From: Gaiellasilicea sp963794385
GTDB lineage: Bacteria; Actinomycetota; Thermoleophilia; Gaiellales; Gaiellaceae
DNA length: 64,000 bases
NCBI GenBank assembly: GCA_963794385.1
Contig: CAWCDT010000013.1
Coordinates: 36,831 to 100,830, forward strand
Direction of reading: 5' to 3'
Shown here: positions 35,671 through 44,353 of the stretch, one piece after another
Numbering within the stretch: position 1 is the stretch's first letter
How the letters are laid out: every line of letters begins with the position of its first letter
The notes under the pieces: generated by a model
What the model was told of the DNA's origin: nothing
The model's database searches: none
The model's input: the letters and a program-made list of their open reading frames with translations, nothing else
Made by a program: the position numbers and the translations under genes

Positions 35671-36510
35671 CTACTCTCCTCCGAAGAGCCGGATGAGACG
35701 AGCGAGCGTCGGCCGCAGCTCGCCTCGCGGCACGATCGCGTCGACGTGGCCGAAGCGGAGGTTCGACTCGGCGAGGCCGAAGTCGTCGGGGAGCTTCTCC
35801 CGCGTCGTCTGCGCGACGACACGAGGCCCCGCGAACGACATCAGGGCGCCCGGCTCGGCGAGCAGGACGTCGCCGAGGCTGGCGAAGCTCGCAAGCAGGC
35901 CGCCGGTGGTCGGATGCGCCATGACGGAGATCAGCGCACAGCCCGCGTCGTGCAGCTCCTCGACCGCGACGACGGTCTTCGGCAGCTGCATCAGCGCCAG
36001 GATCCCCTCCTGCATGCGCGCGCCGCCCGAGGCCGAGACGGAGATCAGCGGCACGCCGGCGTCAGCGGCGCTCTCGCACGCGCGCGTGAACTTCTCGCCC
36101 GTCACCGACCCCATCGAGCCGCCCATGAACGAGAAATCCATCACCGCGAGCTCGCACGGGAGCTCCTCGATCGCGGCGCTGCCGACGACGAGCGCGTCAC
36201 CGAGGCCTGTCGCGACCTCCGCCTCGGCGAGCCGCTCGTTGTAGGCGCGCAGGTCGAAGAAGTCGAGCGGGTCGGCCGAGCGAAGGTCGGCGGCCTCCTC
36301 GGCGAAGCTTCCCTCGTCGGCGAGCTGGGCGATCCGCTCTCGCGCCCGGACCGGGAAGTGATGCCCGCAGTGAGAGCAGACGCGAAGGTTGGCGCGGAGC
36401 TCCTCGTCCCGGTAGTGCGAGCCGCAGCCGGGACAGGTGTTCGGATGCTGCTTCGGAGCGGGTTCCGGCGCGTGCTTGTGCTCGATCGAGACGTCGATCC
36501 GTTCGGCCAT
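35671..36510 (-). CDS. accD: Acetyl-CoA carboxylase carboxyltransferase, beta subunit
   Basis: AccD is the other half of the carboxyltransferase (279 residues). The N-terminal zinc ribbon is CPGCGSHY...CSHCGHHF (two CxxC pairs, about residues 26-48), the E. coli-type feature. FSFMGGSMGSVTGEKF, SVSASGGARMQEG and MAHPTTGGLLASFA form the acyl-CoA site. It is co-transcribed with accA immediately downstream and lies not far from the fatty-acid operon at 39.4-44.3 kb. Biotin carboxylase and carrier genes are not in the window. Confidence 0.94.
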   Translation of the reverse strand: MAERIDVSIEHKHAPEPAPKQHPNTCPGCGSHYRDEELRANLRVCSHCGHHFPVRARERIAQLADEGSFAEEAADLRSADPLDFFDLRAYNERLAEAEVATGLGDALVVGSAAIEELPCELAVMDFSFMGGSMGSVTGEKFTRACESAADAGVPLISVSASGGARMQEGILALMQLPKTVVAVEELHDAGCALISVMAHPTTGGLLASFASLGDVLLAEPGALMSFAGPRVVAQTTREKLPDDFGLAESNLRFGHVDAIVPRGELRPTLARLIRLFGGE

Positions 36511-36544
36511 CGTCGGAGTTTAGACCCGCCCCTCCCGGAGACGG

Positions 36545-37324
36545 TTACAGCCCCGCCGCGGCGGCGAGGCGCGCGAGCTTCGGCGTGTTCGCGGGGTCGG
36601 AAAGGAGGCCGCTGAAGCCGAGGCCCGCGAGCCCGGAGCGCGCAGCGACGTCGCGCAGCAGCCGTTCGAGCTCCTCCAGTGCAAGCCCGTCGGGCTCCGG
36701 CATGAAGACGGCGAGCTCGCCCGGCTCGACCGCGTCACCGTCGAGCGCGACATAGACGGCATCCGTCCCCTCGAGCGCAGACCCAAGAGCGTCCTCGCCG
36801 CGATGCAGCCCGCTCGACTCGATGAACTCGAGCTCAGGCGGATCGAGGTTGCGGGCGCCGATCAAGACGACGTTCGCCGAATCGACGGCGCCGCCGTCGA
36901 GGAGCATTCGTAACGGCATCCCCCAGGCATTTCCGGACGGGGAGGTCTGGGGCGTGTTCAGGTCGCCGTGCGCGTCGATCCAGACGAGAGCAAGGGTGCC
37001 GTCGTCGCTCGCCGAGAGCGCCTCGACGGCGCCGACGTGCGAGCAACAGCACCCGCCGAGGACGAGCGGGCGGTCGGGCAGCTCGGCCGCGAGCAGGAGC
37101 GTCTGCTCGCCAAGAGTCTCGCCCTCGATCACCCCAGTCTCCGGATACGGCAGTTCGAGGAACGCGGCGGCGGCCATCGCCTCGCCCCCGACGCCCCAGG
37201 CCCGGGGAACACGCACGAGGCCGGCGGCGAATTCACGGCCGCACGAGTGGCACTGGTACTCCGGGCCGAGCGCGACGGCCGTGAGTGTGCGGCAGTCCGG
37301 ACAGCGGGCGCGCAGGCGCGACAC
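36545..37324 (-). CDS. Arginase/agmatinase-family protein with N-terminal zinc ribbon
   Basis: The 259-residue protein combines an N-terminal zinc ribbon (CPDC at about residues 8-11, CHSC at 25-28) with an arginase-like fold. The arginase core keeps VWIDAHGDLNTP (DAHxD metal motif) and VALDGDAVEP (third motif, altered from DxDxxDP). The first motif, normally GGDHS, is here GGCCCSHVGA, so the first metal ligand would change from His to Cys or the His moves. Activity on a guanidino substrate is uncertain. It lies in the same direction as the following GNAT gene and upstream of accD. Confidence 0.8.
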   Translation of the reverse strand: MSRLRARCPDCRTLTAVALGPEYQCHSCGREFAAGLVRVPRAWGVGGEAMAAAAFLELPYPETGVIEGETLGEQTLLLAAELPDRPLVLGGCCCSHVGAVEALSASDDGTLALVWIDAHGDLNTPQTSPSGNAWGMPLRMLLDGGAVDSANVVLIGARNLDPPELEFIESSGLHRGEDALGSALEGTDAVYVALDGDAVEPGELAVFMPEPDGLALEELERLLRDVAARSGLAGLGFSGLLSDPANTPKLARLAAAAGL

Positions 37325-37333
37325 GGCCGAAGG

Positions 37334-38239
37334 CTACGCCCGTACCGGGCGCTCGTAGAACACGGTGTCGCGGTAGGTGCGCATGCCGGCCCGTTCGTAC
37401 AGCCGCGTCGCACCGGTGGGACTCGACGCATCGACACCGAGCGTGCCCCGCGTGTAGCCCCGGAGGCGGAGCTCGGCGAACGAGTGTAGGAGAAGCGCCT
37501 CACCGAGCCCTTGCTTCCGCCACGGCCGCCGGACGCCGAGCGTTGCGACGTAGCCGGCGTGAGGATCGTTCGAGTCCCCGCGGCAGAGCGAGAAGCCCGC
37601 GAGCTCGTCGCCCGCGAAGGCGAGAAACCAGAGCGAGGGGTCGAAGGACGGCGTCTCGATCATCCAGTGCGCCCATTCCTCATACGTCCAGTCCAGCGGG
37701 TCCGACGTGTCCTGCCAGACCTCGACGACCGCGTCGAAGACCGGCCGGTAGTCCTCCTCGGCCGCCGCGCGTACGGCGATCCCGTCCGGCCAGCGGGGCT
37801 CGCGGGCGGCGTCGGCGAGATCGATCTCCATCCGGTACGAGTGGCGCGCCGGCGTGAAGCCGAGCGCGCCGAAGGCGTCCGTGATCCTGCTGTCCGCCTC
37901 CGCCGTCCAGACGCGAAGCCTGCCCCTTGCAGCGCGCTCGTCCAGCCAGGTGACGAGCGTGGGCACGACGTCGTCCACGTCGGCGTCGGGCGCCACTTTG
38001 ATGTCGCACCACCAGAGCGGCGGCTCGTCGCGCGAGGCGTCAACGTCGGCGTAGCCGATCAGCCTGCCCTCGCGCTCGAGCACGCGGATGTCCCGCTCGA
38101 CGTCGACGGAGGGCGCCGTCAGCCAGCTGCGAAGCTCGTCGGCGTTCGGCTCGGCCTCCCCGAACGCAACGACCTGGTGTGCGTGCATCAGCTCGAGCAT
38201 GGCCTCGAACTCGTCCTCGCGAGGCGGCCGCAGGGTCAT
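37334..38239 (-). CDS. Tandem GNAT acetyltransferase (MshD-like)
   Basis: This 301-residue protein has two GNAT domains. The N-terminal one (LRPPREDEFEAMLELM, GYADVDASRDEPP) is divergent. The C-terminal domain has the acetyl-CoA loop VRRPWRKQGLGEALL (about residue 240) and VDASSPTGATRLYERAGM, as in mycothiol synthase-type enzymes. The substrate is not shown by sequence, so mycothiol synthesis is only a possibility. The start ATG at 38239 overlaps the HAD gene stop by 4 bp (ATGA). Confidence 0.83.
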   Translation of the reverse strand: MTLRPPREDEFEAMLELMHAHQVVAFGEAEPNADELRSWLTAPSVDVERDIRVLEREGRLIGYADVDASRDEPPLWWCDIKVAPDADVDDVVPTLVTWLDERAARGRLRVWTAEADSRITDAFGALGFTPARHSYRMEIDLADAAREPRWPDGIAVRAAAEEDYRPVFDAVVEVWQDTSDPLDWTYEEWAHWMIETPSFDPSLWFLAFAGDELAGFSLCRGDSNDPHAGYVATLGVRRPWRKQGLGEALLLHSFAELRLRGYTRGTLGVDASSPTGATRLYERAGMRTYRDTVFYERPVRA

Positions 38240-38895
38240 GCCGGAACCAACTCGTCGAGCGTGTCGGGCAGGGCGGCGAGGTCGGCCAGCTCCCGGTCCG
38301 GCTCCGGATCCGCCTCCTCCCCGAGCCGGTTGATCCACACCGTGGTCAGGCCGAGCTCGCGCCCCGGCGCGATGTCGTGGAAGAGACTGGCGGCCACGTG
38401 CACGTGGTGCGCGCGGTCGGCTGTCGTCACCTCGAAGAAGCGCTTCCAGTGTCCGTGCTCCGGCTTGTAGGAGTGCACGTCCTCGGCGGTGACGATCAGG
38501 TCGATCGGCACGCCGAGCGCCTTCTCCGACTCGGTGATCAAGGCGTGGTCCGTGTTCGAGAGGATCGCGAGGTTCCACCCGCGCCGGCGCAGCTCGGCGA
38601 GCGCCTCGGGTACCTCTCGGAACGGCGGCCAGCCCGGCAGCGAGCGCGCGAGCGCTCCCGAGTCGCCCTCGGGAATCGCGAGCCCCGCCTCAGAGGCGAG
38701 TCGCTCGAGCGTGAGCGAGAGCACCTCCGCATAGCTGCGATACGACTCGGCCTGCACCTCAGGCTCGAGCCGGTGATAGCGCTCGAGCAGCTCCGGTCCG
38801 CGCTCGGCGCCGAAGAGGTGCTCGAGCACGGCGCCGATCCCGGCGTTCCAGTCGATCAGCGTGCCGTAGCAGTCGAACGTCGCCCACCGGGCCAT
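38236..38895 (-). CDS. HAD-superfamily hydrolase (haloacid dehalogenase type II-like)
   Basis: This 219-residue protein has the HAD core. Motif I is FDCYGTLIDW (nucleophile Asp, residue 8; the DCYGT form of 2-haloacid dehalogenases), motif II is LAILSNTDHA, and the motif III region SYKPEHGHWKRFF contains the Lys. A C-terminal HVAASLFHDIAPGRELGLTTVWINR matches the dehalogenase family, where the usual motif IV Asp-Asp is partly replaced. The substrate may be a phosphate ester or haloacid. Its promoter faces the divergent GNAT gene, 23 bp away. Confidence 0.88.
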   Translation of the reverse strand: MARWATFDCYGTLIDWNAGIGAVLEHLFGAERGPELLERYHRLEPEVQAESYRSYAEVLSLTLERLASEAGLAIPEGDSGALARSLPGWPPFREVPEALAELRRRGWNLAILSNTDHALITESEKALGVPIDLIVTAEDVHSYKPEHGHWKRFFEVTTADRAHHVHVAASLFHDIAPGRELGLTTVWINRLGEEADPEPDRELADLAALPDTLDELVPA

Positions 38896-38918
38896 GGGTC
38901 TGAGCTTACTGTTGCCCC

Positions 38919-39395
38919 GTGCTCGAGGTTCGCCCTCTGCGTCCAGCCGACTGGCCCGCCGTGGCGGCGATCTTCGCGGAGGGGATCGCGACCGGCGACG
39001 CCACGTTCGAGACGACGGTGCCGACCTGGGAGTCCTGGGACGCCGCGCACCTGCCTGGGCACCGGCTCGTCGCCGAGCTCGACGGCGACGTCTCGGGCTG
39101 GGTCGCGCTCGTGCCGTACTCGCGCCGCGAGGTCTACTCCGGCGTAGGCGAGGAGAGCGTCTACGTCGCCGAGCGTGCCCGCGGACGGGGCGTCGGGCGT
39201 GCGCTACTCGAGGCGGTGATCGAGAGTGCCCGCGCCGGCGGGCTCTGGACGCTCCAGGCCGGCGTCTTCCCCGAGAACGAGGCGAGCCTCGCCCTCCATC
39301 GCGCGCTCGGCTTCCGCGAGGTCGGCGTGCGCGAGCGCATCGGCCAGCTCGACGGCGTCTGGCGGGACGTCGTCCTGCTCGAGCTGCGGCTCTGA
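38919..39395 (+). CDS. GNAT acetyltransferase, phosphinothricin-acetyltransferase type
   Basis: This 158-residue enzyme has the PAT/Bar layout: IFAEGIATGDATFETTVPTW near the start, SVYVAERARGRGVGRALLEA (acetyl-CoA binding, about residues 87-106) and AGVFPENEASLALHRALGF, ending in WRDVVLLELRL. Members often acetylate methionine derivatives or amino-acid analogues. It starts at a GTG and is divergent from the HAD gene. Its 3' end is 6 bp from the convergent fabF. Confidence 0.88.
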   Translation: MLEVRPLRPADWPAVAAIFAEGIATGDATFETTVPTWESWDAAHLPGHRLVAELDGDVSGWVALVPYSRREVYSGVGEESVYVAERARGRGVGRALLEAVIESARAGGLWTLQAGVFPENEASLALHRALGFREVGVRERIGQLDGVWRDVVLLELRL

Positions 39396-39401
39396 GTGAG
39401 A

Positions 39402-40659
39402 CTACGACTCGAGCTTGCGGAAGACGACGCAGGCGTTGTGGCCGCCGAAGCCGAACGAGTTCGAGACGCCGACCTGGATCTCCGACCGGCGCGCCTCGTT
39501 CGGGATGTAGTCGAGGTCGCACGCGGGATCCTCGACCTCGAGGTTGATCGTCGGCGGCAGGATTCCGCGCTGTGTCGCGAGGATCGTGAAGATCGCCTCG
39601 ACCGCCCCTGCAGCGCCGAGGCAGTGGCCCGTCGCGCCCTTCGTGGAGGAGACCGGCGTCTTGTACGCGTTCTCCTCTCCGACGCGCGAGCTTGATCACG
39701 CGGGTCTCGGACGAGTCGCCGAGCGGCGTCGAGGTGCCGTGAGCGTTGATATAGCCGATCTCGGACGGGTCGATACCCGCGTCGGCGAAGGCCATCCGCA
39801 TCGCCCGGGCGGGGTTCGTGCCGGACGGATCGGGCTCGGTGATGTGGTTCGCGTCGGAGGAGACGCCGTAGCCGATCAGCTCGGCGTAGATCTTCGCCCC
39901 GCGCGCACGCGCGTGCTCGAGCTCCTCGAGCACGACCGTGCCTCCCGCCTCGCCCATGACGAATCCGTCGCGCTCGGCATCGAACGGGCGCGAGGCGCGC
40001 TTCGGGTCCTCGTTCCGGCGCGAGAGCGCCCGCATGGCGCCGAAGCCGGCGATGCCGACGCGCGTGATCCCCGCCTCGGTGCCGCCGCAGATCATCGCGT
40101 CGGCGCGACCCAGCCGGATCGCGTCGGCCCCCTCGCCGATCGCCATGTTCGAGGCCGCGCAGGCCGTGCACTGCGACGAGAGCGGGCCGCGCGTGCCGAG
40201 CTCCATCGAGACCCAGCCGGCGCCCATATTCGGGATGATCGCCGTGATCGAGAAGGGATTGACCCGATCGGGGCCCCGTTCGAGCAGCGTCTCGTAGCAG
40301 TCCTGGAAGGCTCCGAGACCGCCGATCCCGGTTGCGATCGAGGCGCCGACGCGGTCGGCCTCTTTCGCGATGTCGAGGCCCGAGTCGGCCTCCGCCTGGC
40401 GGGCCGCGGCGAGGACCATCTGCGCGAACCGGTCCATGCGCCTGGCCTGCTTGCGCTCGATCCACTGCGTCGGGTCGAACTCTTTCAACTCGCAGGCGAA
40501 ATGGACCGGGAACTCGTTCGCGTCGAACTGCTGGATCTCGGCCGCGCCCGACTCACCCGCGATCAGGCTCTCCCACGAGCTCTCGGCGTCGTTGCCGAGC
40601 GGCGACACCATGCCGACCCCGGTGACGACGACACGCCTTCTTCCGTTTTCTCCCGCCAC
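39402..40659 (-). CDS. fabF: 3-oxoacyl-ACP synthase II (one frame break)
   Basis: FabF elongates acyl-ACP with malonyl-ACP. The N-terminal part is normal: VVVTGVGMVSPLGN, catalytic Cys in CTACAASNMAIGEGADAI (about residue 165), and the first catalytic His in INAHGTSTPLGD. Near 39690 the frame breaks (one extra base). The continuation has the second His block GATGHCLGAAGAVEAIF and FGFGGHNACVVFRKLES, ending at 39402. It is the last gene of the sigma-fabZ-fabH-fabD-fabG-fabF operon, starting with a GTG that shares one base with the fabG stop. Confidence 0.93.
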
Positions 40660-41390
40660 TACATCCCCAGTCCGCCGTCGACGAGCAACACCTCGCCCGT
40701 GATGAACGAGGCAGCGTCGGAGCAGAGGAAGCGTACCGCGCCGGCGACGTCCTCCGGATCGCCGAGCCGCCCGAGCGGTGTGTTCTCGAGCATCGCGGCG
40801 GTCGCGTCCTCGGGCAGGACGTCCGTGAGCTGCGACTTCACGTAGCCCGGCGCGACGACGTTCGCGCGCACGTTGCGGGAGCCGAGCTCGCGCGCGAGCG
40901 ACTTCGTGAATCCGATGATCCCGGCCTTCGAGGCGCCGTAGTTGGTCTGGCCCCAGTTCCCGTGCACGCCGACGATCGACGAGATGTTGACGATCGAGCC
41001 TGCGCGCTTCTTCATCATCGGGCGAGTCACGGCGCGGCAGGTGTAGAAGACGGACGAGAGGTTCGTGTCGATCACGGTGCGCCAGTCGTCGTCGGACATC
41101 CGCGCGAGCAGGCCGTCGCGCGTGAGGCCGGCGTTGTTGACGAGGATGTCGAGATCGCCGGCCTCCTCGACGAGCCGGCGCGCGTCCTCCGCGTCGGAGA
41201 CGTCGGCCTGGATCGCGCGCCCGCCGATCTCCTCCGCGAGCGCCTCGGCCTCTTCCCGGCCCGAGCGGTAGCCGACGACCACGTTCGCGCCCGCCGCCGC
41301 CAGCTCGGCCGCGATCGCTCGTCCGATTCCTCGTGAGGCGCCGGTGACGAGCGCTGACTTCCCTTCGAGGGAAGCAAACTCGTCAGGCAA
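40659..41390 (-). CDS. fabG: 3-oxoacyl-ACP reductase
   Basis: FabG reduces 3-ketoacyl-ACP with NADPH. It is a short-chain dehydrogenase of 243 residues with VTGASRGIGRAI (Rossmann), ILVNNAGLTRDGLLARM, the Ser in NISSIVGVHGN, YxxxK in TNYGASKAG, and APGYVKSQLTD. The TTG at 41390 overlaps the fabD stop by 8 bp. The stop is shared with the fabF start, leaving no room for acpP, which usually lies here. Confidence 0.95.
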   Translation of the reverse strand: MPDEFASLEGKSALVTGASRGIGRAIAAELAAAGANVVVGYRSGREEAEALAEEIGGRAIQADVSDAEDARRLVEEAGDLDILVNNAGLTRDGLLARMSDDDWRTVIDTNLSSVFYTCRAVTRPMMKKRAGSIVNISSIVGVHGNWGQTNYGASKAGIIGFTKSLARELGSRNVRANVVAPGYVKSQLTDVLPEDATAAMLENTPLGRLGDPEDVAGAVRFLCSDAASFITGEVLLVDGGLGM

Positions 41391-42303
41391 GCCGCTCCTC
41401 GAGCTCGTGCAGCTGCTTCAGATTGGCGACGGAGACGGTGCGCACGCTCCTGTCGATCCTCTTCAGTAAACCGCTGAGCACGTTGCCCGGACCCACCTCG
41501 ACGAACGTGGTCACGCCCTTGCCGACCAGTTCGCCGGCCGCCTGCGTGAACTTGACGGGCGCGGTCAGCTGCTCGACGAGGAGCTCGCGGTACCGCCCCG
41601 CCTCCTCGAGCTTCGCGGTCACGGTCGACATGAACGCCGTGCGCGGGTCGGCGAACTGGATCTTCTCGACCGCCGGTCGGAGCTTGTCGGCGGCCCGCTC
41701 GACGAGCGGCGAATGGAAGGCGCCCGACACCCTGAGCCGCACGGCCCGCCGCGCCCCTTCCTTCTCGGCCTCGACACAGACCTCGCCGACCGCGTCGTCC
41801 TCGCCCGAGACCACGATCTGACCCGGGCAGTTGTAGTTCGCGGGCCAGACGTTCGAGATCTTGCGGCAGAGACCCTCGACGACCTCGTCGGCGAGCCCCA
41901 GGATGGCCGCCATCGAGCCCGGGCGCTCCTCGGCCGCCTCGGCCATGGCGATCCCACGCTCGCGCACCAGGCGGATCGCATCGGCGGTCCCGAGCGAGCC
42001 GGCGGCGCCGAGCGCCGCGAACTCGCCGACCGAGTGGCCGACGACGAAGTCCGGCACGATTCCGCGCGCGCGGATCGCCTCGTTGATCGCGAGGCTCGTC
42101 GCGACGAGCGCCGGCTGCTGCACCTTCGTGTCGAGCATGTTCTCGACCGGCCCGTGGAAGCAGACCTCTTGCAGGTCGAGCCCCGAGGCTGCGCTCCCGG
42201 CCTCGTAGACGGCCATCGCCTCCGGGACGGCCTCGGCGATGTCACGTCCCATGCCGGCCTCATAGGAGCCCTGGCCCGGGAACATGAAGGCGATCTTCGT
42301 CAC
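41383..42303 (-). CDS. fabD: Malonyl-CoA:ACP transacylase
   Basis: FabD loads malonate onto ACP (306 residues). Signatures: AFMFPGQGSYEAGMG, the catalytic Ser in VVGHSVGEFAALGAAG (about residue 88), GAFHSPLVE with the catalytic His, and FVEVGPGNVLSGLLKR. The start GTG at 42303 overlaps the fabH stop (GTGA). It sits between fabH and fabG as in many bacterial fab operons. Confidence 0.95.
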   Translation of the reverse strand: MTKIAFMFPGQGSYEAGMGRDIAEAVPEAMAVYEAGSAASGLDLQEVCFHGPVENMLDTKVQQPALVATSLAINEAIRARGIVPDFVVGHSVGEFAALGAAGSLGTADAIRLVRERGIAMAEAAEERPGSMAAILGLADEVVEGLCRKISNVWPANYNCPGQIVVSGEDDAVGEVCVEAEKEGARRAVRLRVSGAFHSPLVERAADKLRPAVEKIQFADPRTAFMSTVTAKLEEAGRYRELLVEQLTAPVKFTQAAGELVGKGVTTFVEVGPGNVLSGLLKRIDRSVRTVSVANLKQLHELEERLA

Positions 42304-43295
42304 GCTGCCCTCCCGTTGGTCCACTCGATCAACGCGGAGCCCCACGTCAGGCCCGCGCCCATTCCGGTCATCAACACCAATTCTCCCTCCCGCAGGCGGC
42401 CGTCGGCGACTGCATCGGCGAGCGCCAGCGGGATCGAGCCCGACGACGTGTTGCCGTACCGGTCGACGTTGACGACGACCTTCTCCTCCGGGATGCCGAG
42501 CTTGCCCGCCGCGTAGTCGATGATCCGCTTGTTCGCCTGGTGCGGGACGTAGACGTCGACGTCATCGACGGTGAGCCCGCACTCGTCGAGCACCTTCGAC
42601 GCCGAGCTGACCAATACGCGCGTTGCGAACTTGAACACCTCGCGGCCGTTCATCTTCACGAGCCCGTCCGGATCCTCGAAGCGCCGCGAGCCGCTGCCCG
42701 GCAGCCACAGATGCTCGCCGCCGCCGCCGTCGGCGCCAAGCTCGAAGCCGAGGAAGCCCCCCTCTTCGACGGGCTCCAGCACCACCGCGCCTGCACCGTC
42801 GCCGAAGAGCACGAGCGTGGAGCGGTCCTCCCAGTCGAGGATCTTCGAGAGCACGTCGCCCCCGACGACGAGCGCGCGCCTCGCGAGGCCCGAGGCCAGC
42901 ATCGAGTAGGCCTGCGCGACTGCGTACATGAAGCCCGTGCAGCCGGCGAGCAGGTCGTAGGCGGCCGCGTCGGGCATGCCGAGCGAGTCGGCGAGGAGCG
43001 CCGAGCTCGTCGGGAACATCATGTCCGGCGTCACCGTCGCGACCACGATCAGGTCGATCGACGACGGCTCGACGCCGGCGTCCGCCATCGCGGCGACTGC
43101 CGCAGGGCCGGCGATGTCGGTGAGCGCCTGCTCGTCGGTCGCGAATCGACGCTCGCGGATGCCCGTGCGCTCGAGGATCCACTCGTCCGAGGTGTCGACG
43201 AACTGCTCCAGATCCTTGTTCGTGAACACGCGGTCGGGCACGCAGACGCCGAGACCCGTGATCCCGATCCGCACGCCGTTGGCCGAGCCGATCAC
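42300..43295 (-). CDS. fabH: 3-oxoacyl-ACP synthase III
   Basis: FabH starts fatty-acid chains by condensing an acyl-CoA primer with malonyl-ACP (331 residues). Residues: Cys in LLAGCTGFMYAVAQAY, His and Asn in YVPHQANKRIIDY and RYGNTSSGSIPLAL. ERTGIRERRFATDEQ is also typical. The GTG at 43295 overlaps the fabZ stop by 4 bp. The long frame to 43406 is not needed. Primer choice (branched or straight) cannot be told. Confidence 0.94.
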   Translation of the reverse strand: MIGSANGVRIGITGLGVCVPDRVFTNKDLEQFVDTSDEWILERTGIRERRFATDEQALTDIAGPAAVAAMADAGVEPSSIDLIVVATVTPDMMFPTSSALLADSLGMPDAAAYDLLAGCTGFMYAVAQAYSMLASGLARRALVVGGDVLSKILDWEDRSTLVLFGDGAGAVVLEPVEEGGFLGFELGADGGGGEHLWLPGSGSRRFEDPDGLVKMNGREVFKFATRVLVSSASKVLDECGLTVDDVDVYVPHQANKRIIDYAAGKLGIPEEKVVVNVDRYGNTSSGSIPLALADAVADGRLREGELVLMTGMGAGLTWGSALIEWTNGRAA

Positions 43296-43726
43296 TGCGA
43301 CCGGTCCACGGCGAACGTGAGGGTTCCCCGCACGGCCAGCTCCCCGTCGACCGTCGCGCGCGCCTTGCCGCGACCGATCGGGCCGCGCACCGTCTCGAGA
43401 TCGCACTCGAGCCTCAGCCGGTCGCCCGGCCGGACGACGCGCTTGAAGCGAACGTCGTCGATGCCGGCGAAGAGCGCGATCCGGCCGCGGTTCTCCTCCT
43501 CGCTGAGCACCGCGACGGCGCCAGCCTGCGCGAGCGCCTCGACCATCTTCACGCCGGGCATGATCGGGTTCCCGGGAAAGTGCCCGGCGCAGTCCTCCTC
43601 GGTGACGAGCTTGTGGGCCACGACGCGTCCACCGGGCTGCAGCTCGGTCACCTCGTCGAGCAGGAGGAACGGCTCGCGATGGGGCAGGATCCCCTCGATC
43701 GCCTCCCTGTCAAGCGGCAGCTTCAT
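43292..43726 (-). CDS. fabZ: 3-hydroxyacyl-ACP dehydratase
   Basis: FabZ removes water from 3-hydroxyacyl-ACP. The 144-residue hot-dog protein has ILPHREPFLLLDEV with the catalytic His and GHFPGNPIMPGVKMVEALAQ with the catalytic Glu. The start ATG at 43726 forms an ATGA overlap with the stop of the ECF sigma gene directly upstream, and its own stop overlaps fabH. It is thus second in a six-gene operon. Confidence 0.94.
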   Translation of the reverse strand: MKLPLDREAIEGILPHREPFLLLDEVTELQPGGRVVAHKLVTEEDCAGHFPGNPIMPGVKMVEALAQAGAVAVLSEEENRGRIALFAGIDDVRFKRVVRPGDRLRLECDLETVRGPIGRGKARATVDGELAVRGTLTFAVDRSQ

Positions 43727-44250
43727 GCCGAGAGCCGTTCCCGCAACCCGGTCCGGGCGCGGTGCGCGTAGCACTTGGCCGTCCCGACGGGCATCCCCTG
43801 GCCCCCCGCGATCTCCTCGAAGCTGAAGTCGAACGCGTGCTTGAGGACGACGACGGTCGCCTGGGCCGGTGGGATCTCGGCGAGGCATGCGCCGAGCTCG
43901 GCGCGCAGCTCGGACGCCTCGGCGGCGCGCGCCGGGTCGCCGTCCCGAGCCTCCCGCCGGTCCTCCTCGAGCGGCTCGCAGCGGCGGGCGAGTTGGCGCT
44001 GTGCGACGTCGCGGCAGGCATTCACGGTCAGCCGGTGCAGCCAGGTCGAGAACGCCGACTCGCCCCGGAACTGGCCGAGCTTCACGCAGAGCCTCGCAAG
44101 CGCGTCCTGGGACGCGTCGCGCGCGTCCTCCGAGTCACGGAGGAGGTGGCGCGCCAACCGCTCCACCGCGGGCGCGTGCCGCTCGCAGAGTGCCTCGAGC
44201 GCACGCTTGTCGCCGTCCTTCGCTCTCTTCACCAGGATGGGATCGCTCAA
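43723..44250 (-). CDS. ECF sigma factor heading the fatty-acid operon
   Basis: This 175-residue sigma-70 family protein has region 2 (ALCERHAPAVERLARHLL, DARDASQDALARLCVKL, AFSTWLHRLTVNACRD) and region 4 (EIPPAQATVVVLKHAFDFSF, GMPVGTAKCYAHRARTGLRE). No anti-sigma gene is next to it. The start is uncertain: TTG 44250 begins at the conserved LSDPILVKRAKDGD; the frame is open to 44460. The stop overlaps the fabZ start (ATGA), tying it to fatty-acid synthesis. Confidence 0.88.
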   Translation of the reverse strand: MSDPILVKRAKDGDKRALEALCERHAPAVERLARHLLRDSEDARDASQDALARLCVKLGQFRGESAFSTWLHRLTVNACRDVAQRQLARRCEPLEEDRREARDGDPARAAEASELRAELGACLAEIPPAQATVVVLKHAFDFSFEEIAGGQGMPVGTAKCYAHRARTGLRERLSA

Positions 44251-44353
44251 CCTCTCGTACCGGAGCGGCGGGTCCGGCCGCAGCTCTCGCGGAATTGGAC
44301 GCGCTCGGCGAGCAGGCGGTTGCACCGGCAAAGTGTACGGGCCGAGGCGGACG

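Noticed and set aside
38236..40659. Apparent fabF-HAD fusion of about 807 codons
   Set aside because: It arises from the fabF frame break; the HAD gene has its own ATG at 38895 and fabF ends at 39402 in the corrected frame.
41383..44250. Short acpP gene within the fab operon
   Set aside because: All junctions overlap or share bases, and no GxDSL-type acyl-carrier motif was seen in any frame.
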